A stretch of 64,000 bases of DNA from Pseudomonas duriflava (GTDB taxonomy: Bacteria; Pseudomonadota; Gammaproteobacteria; Pseudomonadales; Pseudomonadaceae). The translations under genes and the position numbers were made by a program. The DNA lies in contig NZ_VLKY01000008.1 of NCBI RefSeq assembly GCF_007830155.1, positions 124,001-188,000 of the forward strand. Reading direction: 5' to 3'. This document shows positions 57,110 to 64,000 of this stretch, piece after piece; positions within the stretch are counted from its first letter, which is position 1, and every line of letters begins with the position of its first letter. Under the pieces are notes generated by a model that did no database searches, was not told the DNA's origin, and saw nothing but the letters and a program-made list of their open reading frames with translations.

Positions 57110-57844
57110 ATGAGCGATTTGACAATCAAGCCTGTTCGTTATGACATCGAAGGGCAATCATTTGAAAGCCAATTAGTTTACGACGCTGGCAACGTACAAC
57201 CCCGCCCTGCTGTGTTACTGGCACCTAATTGGATGGGAGTCTCTCAAGGGGCATTGGAATTGGCCAAAAAATTGGCCAAGGAAGATGGCCTAATTTACTT
57301 AGTAGTCGACTTCTATGGGCAAGGCGTCCGTCCTACTAATGCGGACGAAGCATTAGCTGCAATGATGCCGGTTCGTAGCAACCGCGCTATATTACGTAAA
57401 CGTATGCAGGCAGCCTATGTAGCTTTGGTCCAGCAAGCAGGAAATGTTCCAATTGACACGAAGCAGATCGCAGCCATTGGCTTCTGCTTTGGTGGCTGTG
57501 CAGCGCTCGAGCTTGCCCGTGATGGTGCTGAGCTGGCTGCCACCGTAACCTTCCATGCCAATCTTGATACACCAAATCCTGCCGATGCTGCCAATATCAA
57601 AGCCCCTGTTTTAGTTCTGCATGGCGCTGCAGATCCGCTGGTACCTCGTGAACAGTTGGTTTCGTTTGAAGAGGAGATGACCGCTGCGAAGGTGGATTGG
57701 CAGTTGCTTAGCTACGGTAACGCTGTCCATTCATTCACAGATCCTGAAGCGAATAACCCTGGCAAGCAACAGTATGATCCTGTTGTAGCTAAGCGCGCTT
57801 TCAAGGCTATGCACAATCTGTTTGAAGAAGTGATGGTTCGCTAA
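57110..57844 (+). CDS. Dienelactone hydrolase family protein
   Basis: 244 residues. Alpha/beta hydrolase with the DLH nucleophile Cys in GFCFGGCAALELA, acid Asp in HGAADPLVPREQL and His in NAVHSFTDP. LVVDFYGQGVRP and PAVLLAPNWMG are also family-typical. The family includes carboxymethylenebutenolidase, but no aromatic-degradation genes are nearby, so the substrate is open. It follows htpG, an order I recall from P. aeruginosa. AGGAG precedes the ATG. Confidence 0.87.
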   Translation: MSDLTIKPVRYDIEGQSFESQLVYDAGNVQPRPAVLLAPNWMGVSQGALELAKKLAKEDGLIYLVVDFYGQGVRPTNADEALAAMMPVRSNRAILRKRMQAAYVALVQQAGNVPIDTKQIAAIGFCFGGCAALELARDGAELAATVTFHANLDTPNPADAANIKAPVLVLHGAADPLVPREQLVSFEEEMTAAKVDWQLLSYGNAVHSFTDPEANNPGKQQYDPVVAKRAFKAMHNLFEEVMVR

Positions 57845-57867
57845 TAGCGTGCTGTATTACAGAAATA

Positions 57868-57897
57868 GAAAAGCCCGCTCCAGCGGGCTTTTTTTAT
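57868..57897. terminator. Bidirectional terminator between hydrolase and bfrB
   Basis: AGCCCGCT (57872-57879), loop CC, AGCGGGCT (57882-57889), then T7; A-rich on the left. It serves the hydrolase and the convergent bacterioferritin gene. Confidence 0.9.
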
Positions 57898-57907
57898 CAG
57901 ACTCGGC

Positions 57908-58384
57908 TTAGTCGTCGTCATGCATATTAGATTGCAGGTAATTCTCCATACCCACCTTCTGAATAAGACCTAACTGGGTTTCAAGCCAATCGATGTGTTC
58001 TTCTTCAGACGCCAGAATATCTTTAAGCATATCCCGGCTTACATAGTCCCGTACGCTTTCGCAGTAGACAATGGCTTCTCGTAAGTCAGCAACGGCGCTG
58101 ATTTCCAGCCGTAGATCGCATTCAAGCATTTCTTTGGTATTTTCACCAATCAATAGCTTGCCTAGATCCTGAAGGTTGGGTAGGCCTTCTAAAAAGAGGA
58201 TGCGCTCAATTAAGCGATCCGCATGTTTCATCTCGTCAATGGACTCATGGTACTCATGGTGACCCAGCTTTTTCAGGCCCCAATCGTTGTACATACGCGA
58301 GTGAAGAAAGTACTGATTAATGGCAACAAGCTCGTTACCAAGAATCTTGTTGAGATGCTGGATTACTTTGATGTCGCCTTTCAT
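57908..58384 (-). CDS. bfrB: Bacterioferritin (BfrB type)
   Basis: 158 residues. Ferroxidase-site ligands Glu18, Glu51 and His54 are present, and heme-binding Met52 is in SIDEMKHAD, which separates bacterioferritin from heme-free ferritin. [13 protein letters not shown] supplies the other half of the di-iron site. Twenty-four subunits store iron as a ferric mineral. It is close, from memory, to P. aeruginosa BfrB, and bfd, its electron-delivery partner, is next door. Confidence 0.95.
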   Translation of the reverse strand: MKGDIKVIQHLNKILGNELVAINQYFLHSRMYNDWGLKKLGHHEYHESIDEMKHADRLIERILFLEGLPNLQDLGKLLIGENTKEMLECDLRLEISAVADLREAIVYCESVRDYVSRDMLKDILASEEEHIDWLETQLGLIQKVGMENYLQSNMHDDD

Positions 58385-58459
58385 GACGGCTCCAGATAGG
58401 TTTCTTCTAGATAAAGTCTGGGCGCATAGGATCGGCTTGTCAAACCTAAGTTATTGAAT

Positions 58460-58474
58460 TGATTATGAAAATCA
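58460..58474 (-). promoter_or_regulatory. Weak Fur-like box upstream of bfrB
   Basis: TGATTATGAAAATCA matches TGATAAT-N-ATTATCA at 11 of 14 positions, about 76 bases upstream of the bfrB start. Confidence 0.3.
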
Positions 58475-58522
58475 AGCGTTAATGGCAAGCTTTCGCATTT
58501 GGTTCATAAGAGCTTGATTCTT

Positions 58523-58560
58523 AAATAAAAAAGCCGGGCTAAAATAGCGGCTTTTTTATT
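58523..58560 (-). terminator. Terminator after bfd
   Basis: AAAAAAGCCG with CGGCTTTTTT around an imperfect central loop; the T-rich end lies on the bfd strand, just after its stop codon. Confidence 0.75.
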
Positions 58561-58568
58561 TACAGTAA

Positions 58569-58784
58569 TTAGGCGTTAGCCAAGCCTGTGGAAAGTGTAA
58601 GGCTTTGTACCGTTTGCAACTCGCTCAGTGTTTCACGTACTACTGTCTTGGCAAGACAAGCACATTTCCCACATTGCGTGCCAACACCTGTGCACTCTCT
58701 GACCTCCCGATAACTGCAGCAGCCTTCATATATAGCTTCACGAATTTGCTTATCAGTGACACCTCGGCACAAACATACGTACAT
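58569..58784 (-). CDS. bfd: Bacterioferritin-associated ferredoxin Bfd
   Basis: 71 residues. The BFD-type [2Fe-2S] ligands are Cys4, Cys6, Cys38 and Cys41 (MYVCLCRGVTD, TQCGKCAC). Bfd binds at the BfrB heme and reduces it so that stored iron is released. A strong Fur box 50 bases upstream fits induction under iron limitation, when iron must leave the store. Confidence 0.95.
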   Translation of the reverse strand: MYVCLCRGVTDKQIREAIYEGCCSYREVRECTGVGTQCGKCACLAKTVVRETLSELQTVQSLTLSTGLANA

Positions 58785-58833
58785 GGCGATTCGTCTACAG
58801 GCATAAAAAAGATGCTCAGCAGCCTAATCGTAG

Positions 58834-58848
58834 TGAGAATGATTGTCA
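58834..58848 (-). promoter_or_regulatory. Fur box upstream of bfd
   Basis: TGAGAATGATTGTCA matches the 7-1-7 Fur consensus TGATAAT-N-ATTATCA at 12 of 14 defined positions, about 50 bases upstream of the bfd start. Confidence 0.7.
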
Positions 58849-58908
58849 AAGCTTGTTGAGATGGAGTCTGATTCAATCCGCCGAGCGGCATTCCTGCCGC
58901 TCAACACA

Positions 58909-59589
58909 TCAGTCGGGATCCATCCAGCCGCCTAATTCACGCCAGCGATTTACAATTCCACAGAAAAGTTCTGCAGTTTTTTCTGTGTCATAGCGGGCCG
59001 AATGCGCCTCACGGTTATCAAACTCAATGCCGGCGGCTTGGCATGCCTTGGCCAGAACAGTCTGTCCATAAGCAAGTCCAGCCAGCGTAGCTGTATCGAA
59101 ACTCGAAAAAGGGTGGAAGGGATTGCGTTTCATCCCCATGCGCAGGATTGCAGCGTTCAAAAACGCTAAATCGAAACTACTATTGTGTCCGACGAGGATG
59201 GCACGTTTGCATCCGTTAGCCTTTAAGGACTTGCGTACGCTGCGAAAAATTTCGGTAATAGCGTGCTCTTCCTTAACGGCCATGCGCAGAGGGTGATCAA
59301 GCTTTATGCCTGTAAACTCAAGCGCAGCTGCTTCGATATTGGCGCCTTCAAAGGGCTCTACTCGGAAAAAATGGGTCTGCTCAGGAAAGAGAAACCCTTT
59401 TTCATCCATGCCAATAATCGTGGCGGCAATTTCCAACAAGGCATCGGTAGCAGCGTTGAATCCTCCCGTTTCGACGTCTACTACAACGGGCAGATAACCG
59501 CGAAAACGCCTTGCCATAGGAATACGCGAATCGGACATCGGCGCAGTAGCATCCATTTCCTCGCTGAACAGATCATCTTGACTGCTCAT
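58909..59589 (-). CDS. rnt: Ribonuclease T
   Basis: 226 residues. DEDDh exonuclease: [15 protein letters not shown] (first Asp-Glu pair), [12 protein letters not shown] and [15 protein letters not shown] (catalytic His and Asp). RNase T trims 3' ends of tRNA (end turnover) and stable RNAs. The ATG overlaps the pyrC stop (ATGA), so translation is coupled to pyrC. Confidence 0.95.
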   Translation of the reverse strand: MSSQDDLFSEEMDATAPMSDSRIPMARRFRGYLPVVVDVETGGFNAATDALLEIAATIIGMDEKGFLFPEQTHFFRVEPFEGANIEAAALEFTGIKLDHPLRMAVKEEHAITEIFRSVRKSLKANGCKRAILVGHNSSFDLAFLNAAILRMGMKRNPFHPFSSFDTATLAGLAYGQTVLAKACQAAGIEFDNREAHSARYDTEKTAELFCGIVNRWRELGGWMDPD

Positions 59590-60629
59590 ACGTTAACCTC
59601 CAAACGCCAGTGAAGAGTCTCGCCCGCTCGAAGTGGGACGACTTCTAGATCACCAAAGGGAAGAGAAATGGGTGTCTTCCAATCTTCCCTTACGAGCGTC
59701 ACGGTCTCGGTGTTGTAAGGCAGTCCATAAAAATCTGCCCCGTAGAGACTGGCAAACCCTTCAAGTTTATCCAGAGCGGCGCGGCTTTCGAATGCTTCCG
59801 CATACAGCTCCAGTGCCGCATAGGCTGTATAGCAGCCTGCGCAACCACAGGCGCTTTCTTTGGCATGTTTGGTATGAGGTGCCGAGTCTGTTCCAAGAAA
59901 GAATTTCGGATTACCGCTGACTGCTGCATCGAGCAGCGCTTCCTGGTGAGTGTTGCGTTTCAGAATGGGTAGGCAATAAAAGTGCGGTCGAATGCCGCCA
60001 GCCAACATATGGTTTCGGTTGTACAGCAGGTGGTGGGCGGTGATAGTGGCGCCTACATTTTTCGAGGCGCTCCGGACAAACTGGGCAGCATCGCTCGTGG
60101 TGATATGCTCAAGAACAACCTTGAGCGTAGGGAAGCGTTGTACGACCCGGGTCAGTTGCTCGTCGATGAAGCGTTTTTCCCGGTCGAATATGTCGACTTC
60201 ACTACGGGTTACTTCTCCATGCACCAATAGAGGCAAACCGACTTCAGTCATGGTCTCTAGAACGCCAAAGACATTTTCCAGCGCTGTAACGCCTGAGTCC
60301 GAGTTGGTCGTGGCACCGGCTGGATACAATTTAACGGCATGGACAAAACCGCACGCCTTGGCGGCACGAATTTCTTCCGACGTTGTTCGGTCGGTTAGAT
60401 AAAGCACCATCAGAGGCTCGAAACGGCTCCCCGCAGGCCGAGCCGCCAGAATACGGTCACGATAGGCAGCCGCTTGTTCTGCAGTGCGAACAGGCGGTAC
60501 CAGGTTGGGCATAATGATAGCGCGCGCGAACGTACGGGCGGCATCGGCAACGGTGTGGCTAAGGGCGGCGCCATCGCGAAGATGGATGTGCCAGTCGTCA
60601 GGACGGCGAAGCGTAATCCGATCGGACAT
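59586..60629 (-). CDS. pyrC: Dihydroorotase (type II)
   Basis: 347 residues, the E. coli PyrC class. [10 protein letters not shown] supplies two metal-binding His, [15 protein letters not shown] the carboxylated Lys, LVHGEVT and LEHITT further ligands, and GTDSAPH the catalytic Asp. It cyclises carbamoyl-aspartate to dihydroorotate in pyrimidine synthesis. It forms an operon with rnt. Confidence 0.95.
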   Translation of the reverse strand: MSDRITLRRPDDWHIHLRDGAALSHTVADAARTFARAIIMPNLVPPVRTAEQAAAYRDRILAARPAGSRFEPLMVLYLTDRTTSEEIRAAKACGFVHAVKLYPAGATTNSDSGVTALENVFGVLETMTEVGLPLLVHGEVTRSEVDIFDREKRFIDEQLTRVVQRFPTLKVVLEHITTSDAAQFVRSASKNVGATITAHHLLYNRNHMLAGGIRPHFYCLPILKRNTHQEALLDAAVSGNPKFFLGTDSAPHTKHAKESACGCAGCYTAYAALELYAEAFESRAALDKLEGFASLYGADFYGLPYNTETVTLVREDWKTPISLPFGDLEVVPLRAGETLHWRLEVNV

Positions 60630-60816
60630 GCTGGATTCCAGGCAGGTAAATGTAGAGGAATGCTACCGGAAAAGGCCGTATCCGGCACGTCTGAAGGCTA
60701 GGTGGAGCCTTTTAATCGCTCAAATGGTTAGCAGGCTTTAGCTTGGAGTCTTATAAAGATAACTCATCATTTGGTAATGGTATTGGCCGGTCATAAGCGT
60801 GTTTTAATCGGCGCGC

Positions 60817-60843
60817 TCAAGTTCGGGGCTGAATAACCGATAT
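60817..60843 (+). promoter_or_regulatory. FliA (sigma-28) type promoter for motY
   Basis: TCAAGT (60817-60822), 13-base spacer, ACCGATAT (60836-60843), close to the Pseudomonas FliA consensus TCAAG-N13-GCCGATA. It lies 36 bases before the motY start, a suitable distance. Confidence 0.65.
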
Positions 60844-60878
60844 CACTAACGTGTAATTACCGTTTTGGAGCCATCGTC

Positions 60879-61811
60879 GTGCGCCTGCGCTACCTCATCT
60901 TTTCGACACTGTTGATCAGCCTGCCGGCCATGGGTATCACGTTCCAGGACCGAATCGAAACGGCTGCTTGGAAAGTTGATGGCGACCAGTTCGAATGTCG
61001 GATGACCCAGGATATCCCGCGCTTTGGTGCTGGGGAGTTCGTGCGCCGTGCAGGTGAGCAAACTGTGTTTCGGCTCAAGACATCTGAGTCTTGGCTAACA
61101 CAGGGAAGTGCAACGCTGTTGGCTGCCGCTACGCCCTGGCAACCTGGTCGCGGAGATCTGTCGCTGGGCGCGGTCAAAATCCAGGGTGGCTCCATTCCTC
61201 TACATACCAGCGAGGCCCAGGGTAGACGCCTCTTAACCGGTTTGCTCGAAGGCCGTAGTCCAGTCGTACGTCATCGGGTAGGAGGTAATCCTTTCGAGGT
61301 TCGGGTTTTGCCAGCAAAATTTGATTCGGCCTACAAGGATTTTCAACTATGCGCGACGAAGTTGTTGCCGGTTAACTTTGATCAGGTTCGTCACTCTTTG
61401 ATCGGGTTCCCTCGTGGAGGTAGTGATCTTGATACTCTCGCGCGAGACAAGCTGGACATCATCATGCAGTACCTAAAGGCCGATCCTACGGTGAACCGCG
61501 TAATTATTTCTGGGTATACCGATAACAGCGGTGATCGTCTGGATAACCGTCAAGAGTCTCGTTTACGTGCTTTAAGCGTCATGGAGTATTTAAAGGCGAG
61601 TGGTTTTCCTGAGGAGCAGATGGAAATCCGGTTCTTTGGCGAGCAGTATCCTTTGGTCGCTAATACAAGTAAGGCGAATCGGGCCCGTAACCGTCGTGTT
61701 TCGCTAGTCTTCAGTCGTGAGCCTGTCGCAGCGCCTGCCCCAGAGGCGCCGGTTGACGCGCCGTCGTCAGAGCCGATTACGGCTGCACAGTCCGCCAAAC
61801 CAGCAAGTTGA
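60879..61811 (+). CDS. motY: MotY-like flagellar stator/T-ring protein with OmpA domain
   Basis: 310 residues, starting at GTG 60879 with TTTTGGAG upstream. Signal peptide (~20 residues, ending AMG), an N-terminal domain with TFQDRIETAAWKVDGDQFEC, then a C-terminal OmpA-like murein-binding domain (residues ~180-280: ISGYTDNSGDRLDNRQESRLRA, NRARNRRVSLVF) and a Pro/Ala tail. MotY forms the T-ring that anchors MotAB-type stators in Pseudomonas and Vibrio. The pyrC-motY-argG neighbourhood and a FliA promoter support this over a generic OmpA protein. Confidence 0.87.
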   Translation: MRLRYLIFSTLLISLPAMGITFQDRIETAAWKVDGDQFECRMTQDIPRFGAGEFVRRAGEQTVFRLKTSESWLTQGSATLLAAATPWQPGRGDLSLGAVKIQGGSIPLHTSEAQGRRLLTGLLEGRSPVVRHRVGGNPFEVRVLPAKFDSAYKDFQLCATKLLPVNFDQVRHSLIGFPRGGSDLDTLARDKLDIIMQYLKADPTVNRVIISGYTDNSGDRLDNRQESRLRALSVMEYLKASGFPEEQMEIRFFGEQYPLVANTSKANRARNRRVSLVFSREPVAAPAPEAPVDAPSSEPITAAQSAKPAS

Positions 61812-61920
61812 TGGTGCTCAGGCGTGTCGCTTACTCGTCCTCTCCTGTCGCCCCTCTATAAATAGACGGGCTTGGCAAGTAGAATCATCTACTTTCAAGT
61901 AACGCGTGGGAGCAATTGGC

Positions 61921-63138
61921 ATGGCGGACGTTAAGAAGGTTGTCTTGGCATATTCCGGCGGCCTGGACACTTCGGTGATCCTCAAGTGGCTGCAGGATAC
62001 TTATAATTGCGAAGTGGTGACGTTCACAGCCGATTTAGGGCAAGGTGAAGAAGTCGAGCCGGCACGTACTAAAGCCCAAGCGCTGGGCGTAAAAGAAATT
62101 TTTATTGAAGATCTGCGAGAAGAGTTTGTACGCGACTTCGTTTATCCCATGTTCCGCGCTAATACCGTTTACGAAGGCGAATACCTACTGGGCACCTCCA
62201 TCGCGCGGCCACTGATTGCCAAGCGTCTGATCGAGATTGCTAACGAGACCGGTGCTGATGCGATTTCTCATGGTGCAACCGGGAAGGGTAACGACCAAGT
62301 TCGTTTCGAGTTAGGCGCATATGCGCTGAAGCCCGGTGTAAAGGTTATTGCACCGTGGCGTGAATGGGATCTGCTGTCCCGTGAAAAACTCATGGACTAC
62401 GCTGAACAGCACAATATTCCGATCGAGCGTCACGGCAAGAAGAAGTCTCCTTATTCAATGGATGCGAATCTTTTGCACATCTCCTATGAGGGTGGTGTGT
62501 TGGAAGATACTTGGACTGAGCATGAGGAAGACATGTGGCGTTGGACTACGTCACCTGAGGCAGCGCCGGACCAGCCAACTTATATCGAGCTGACCTACCG
62601 TGCCGGCGATATTGTTGCCATTGATGGCAAGAACATGACGCCAGCCCAGGTTCTGGCCGAGCTTAACCGCATTGGTGGCGAGAATGGTATCGGTCGCCTC
62701 GATATTGTCGAGAACCGCTATGTAGGGATGAAATCCCGGGGCTGCTACGAAACGCCTGGCGGTACTATCATGCTCAAGGCCCATCGCGCTATCGAGTCCA
62801 TTACGTTAGATCGTGAGGTTGCTCACCTGAAGGACGAGTTAATGCCGCGTTACGCCAGCCTGATTTATACCGGTTACTGGTGGAGCCCTGAACGAGTCAT
62901 GCTGCAACAGATGATCGACGCGTCCCAGGCTGACGTGAATGGCGTTGTTCGCTTGAAGCTGTACAAGGGCAATGTCATCGTGGTTGGCCGTAAATCTGAA
63001 GACTCGTTGTTTGATGCCAATATAGCAACATTCGAAGAGGATGGCGGAGCTTACAACCAAGCCGATGCGGCAGGGTTCATCAAGCTCAATGCCTTGCGCA
63101 TGCGTATCGCAGCTAATAAAGGGCGTAAGTTATTCTGA
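61921..63138 (+). CDS. argG: Argininosuccinate synthase
   Basis: 405 residues from ATG 61921 (GGGAG eight bases upstream); the frame opens at a GTG 15 bases earlier. The ATP-binding [16 protein letters not shown] motif, [37 protein letters not shown] and [12 protein letters not shown] are complete. It joins citrulline and aspartate with ATP in arginine synthesis. Confidence 0.97.
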   Translation: MADVKKVVLAYSGGLDTSVILKWLQDTYNCEVVTFTADLGQGEEVEPARTKAQALGVKEIFIEDLREEFVRDFVYPMFRANTVYEGEYLLGTSIARPLIAKRLIEIANETGADAISHGATGKGNDQVRFELGAYALKPGVKVIAPWREWDLLSREKLMDYAEQHNIPIERHGKKKSPYSMDANLLHISYEGGVLEDTWTEHEEDMWRWTTSPEAAPDQPTYIELTYRAGDIVAIDGKNMTPAQVLAELNRIGGENGIGRLDIVENRYVGMKSRGCYETPGGTIMLKAHRAIESITLDREVAHLKDELMPRYASLIYTGYWWSPERVMLQQMIDASQADVNGVVRLKLYKGNVIVVGRKSEDSLFDANIATFEEDGGAYNQADAAGFIKLNALRMRIAANKGRKLF

Positions 63139-63148
63139 CGTAGATAAA

Positions 63149-63182
63149 GAAAACCCCGGCGTTGGCCGGGGTTTTCTTTTTT
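63149..63182. terminator. Terminator after argG
   Basis: CCCCGGC (63154-63160), loop GTTG, GCCGGGG (63165-63171) flanked by A and T runs. It also suits the leftward small gene. A second 9-bp perfect repeat ATAAAGCTT/AAGCTTTAT (63214-63233) overlaps that gene's stop codon. Confidence 0.88.
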
Positions 63183-63229
63183 ACAGTGAGCGAGCTTTTT
63201 GGCTGTTAATCTCATAAAGCTTTTAAGCT

Positions 63230-63415
63230 TTATTCAAGATCAAAATCAAACTCTGAAATCTGCCGCTTTAGGCGACGCTCTTCGAGCATGTTATCGATCA
63301 AGCGGCGCTTAGTGAGGTTGGTCTTGCTTACGGGAACGTCAGCGGCCGCCTCAGGATCATTGTCGCTTTCTATAAAATCATCATCTATTTCGATATCGCT
63401 TTTATCGGCGGCCAT
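63230..63415 (-). CDS. Small acidic protein, PA3496-family (putative envelope integrity protein)
   Basis: 61 residues; AGGAG lies seven bases upstream of the ATG. The N-terminal half is very acidic (DIEIDDDFIESDND), the C-terminal half is basic-amphipathic (LTKRRLIDNMLEERRLKRQI) and ends FDFDLE. The pattern fits the short proteins encoded next to nth in Pseudomonas, which databases name 'PA3496 family putative envelope integrity protein' (from memory). No signal peptide or membrane segment. The true function is unknown. Confidence 0.72.
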   Translation of the reverse strand: MAADKSDIEIDDDFIESDNDPEAAADVPVSKTNLTKRRLIDNMLEERRLKRQISEFDFDLE

Positions 63416-63556
63416 GAGTGAACTCCTAGCAGAAGGTTGTCAGGCTTTCACGCAGTTAGAAATGCTGCACAGCCTTTTGGCGCACCTTATAGCGACAAAG
63501 TGTCTGGCCGTAAAAAAGATTTTTTCAATCGATTGGTGCGTTAAAGTGGAGTGGAA

Positions 63557-64000
63557 TCAATAATCCGACGTCTTCGCCTTGTACTCGCATAGATCTTCTA
63601 TTCTGCAACTTCCGCAGCGTGGTTTGCGTGCTTGGCACACGTAACGCCCATGCAGGATTAGCCAGTGGTGAGCGTCCAGTAAATAGTCTTTCGGAACGAC
63701 CTTTAGAAGCTTTTGCTCGACTTCCACGACATTTTTTCCAGGAGCAAGATTGGTACGGTTGCTAACCCGGAAGATGTGAGTATCGACAGCCATGGCTAGT
63801 TGTCGGAAGGCTGTGTTGAGAATAACGTTGGCCGTCTTACGACCGACGCCTGGGAGGGCTTCCAGCGCTTCGCGGGTTTGTGGAACCTCGCCGCCATGGT
63901 GCTCGATGAGACGTCGGCACGTTTCGATGACGTTCTTGGCCTTGGTGTTGTAAAAGTTGATGGTCTTGATGTACTCAGAAAGACCTTCGACACCTAGGGC
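63557..64000 (-). CDS. nth: Endonuclease III, 3' part (cut by window edge)
   Basis: 147 residues are visible and the frame stays open to the right edge, so the start lies outside. Read leftward it begins ALGVEGLSEYIKTI, contains the HhH motif and catalytic Lys in LPGVGRKTANV, the catalytic Asp in MAVDTHIFRVSN, and the C-terminal [4Fe-4S] ligands Cys-x6-Cys-x2-Cys-x5-Cys in CQARKPRCGSCRIEDLC. It removes oxidised pyrimidines and nicks the abasic site. GLSEYIKTINFYNTKAKNV shows no frameshift within the window. Confidence 0.95.
   Translation of the reverse strand, partial: ALGVEGLSEYIKTINFYNTKAKNVIETCRRLIEHHGGEVPQTREALEALPGVGRKTANVILNTAFRQLAMAVDTHIFRVSNRTNLAPGKNVVEVEQKLLKVVPKDYLLDAHHWLILHGRYVCQARKPRCGSCRIEDLCEYKAKTSDY

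Noticed and set aside
63557-63993. Apparent split of nth into two frames, suggesting a frameshift
   Set aside because: Reading the minus strand from 64000 gives one uninterrupted nth frame through GLSEYIKTI, GVGRKTANV and AVDTHIFR; the split came from requiring an internal ATG.

Overview
The window is a stretch of chromosome from a Pseudomonas-like gammaproteobacterium. The evidence is near-identical recall-level matches to Pseudomonas OprI, OprF, SigX, citrate synthase and BfrB, and runs of genes in Pseudomonas order: tesA-ybbA, ldt-oprI, DAHP synthase-usp-cysB, ppsR/ppsA-rraA-cmaX-crfX-cmpX-sigX-oprF, gltA/sdhCDAB-sucAB-lpdG-sucCD-braB-htpG, bfrB-bfd-rnt-pyrC-motY-argG. Base composition looks only moderately GC-rich, lower than P. 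aeruginosa, so a lower-GC Pseudomonas lineage (P. luteola-like?) is a guess. There are no rRNA or tRNA genes, insertion sequences, prophages or CRISPR arrays that I can see.

Layout. 1-12 kb: envelope and housekeeping genes (TgpA transglutaminase, TatD, an MltF-like lytic transglycosylase, GreB, a YbbA/YbbP ABC system divergent from TesA, an L,D-transpeptidase convergent with its probable substrate lipoprotein OprI). 12-16 kb: GNAT protein, DAHP synthase, thioredoxin-like protein, universal stress protein, CysB. 16-25.5 kb: a sugar-catabolic insert for a non-phosphorylating pentose (probably L-arabinose) route with a mutarotase, LysR regulator, AraD1/GguC-type enzyme, ketoglutarate-semialdehyde dehydrogenase, FadR-type regulator, pentonate dehydratase and MFS carrier. 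25.5-31 kb: a leftward run of CysH-like protein, PabB, and an ATP-grasp ligase / 7TM inactive transglutaminase / retropepsin-like protease trio. 31-40 kb: PpsR/PpsA, then hydrolase, Rieske protein, RraA, and the cmaX-crfX-cmpX-sigX-oprF envelope-stress block. 40-53 kb: the TCA cluster, with gltA divergent from sdhCDAB-sucAB-lpdG-sucCD. 53-64 kb: amino-acid carrier, lipoprotein, HtpG, dienelactone hydrolase, bacterioferritin and its ferredoxin, RNase T, dihydroorotase, MotY, ArgG, a small acidic protein and the 3' part of nth (cut by the window edge).

How the genes work together. The TCA block can make a full arm from citrate synthase to succinate dehydrogenase. The pentose insert ends in 2-oxoglutarate and so feeds the same cycle, and PpsA/PpsR set gluconeogenic flux out of it. 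SigX/OprF/CmpX, OprI/L,D-transpeptidase, TgpA and the lytic enzyme are envelope functions. Regulatory signals readable in the DNA include a heat-shock promoter at htpG, a FliA-type promoter at motY, a Fur box at bfd, an ANR-like box at usp, sigma-70 promoters between gltA and sdhC, an ECF-type promoter before oprF, and a three-hairpin leader before sucC that fits the Pseudomonas sucC RNA motif.

The strongest candidates for further work are the ligase/7TM/protease trio, the alpha/beta hydrolase with alanine at the nucleophile position, the long imperfect hairpin upstream of oprI, and the sucC leader RNA. Locus comparisons with P. aeruginosa are from memory, not from a search.
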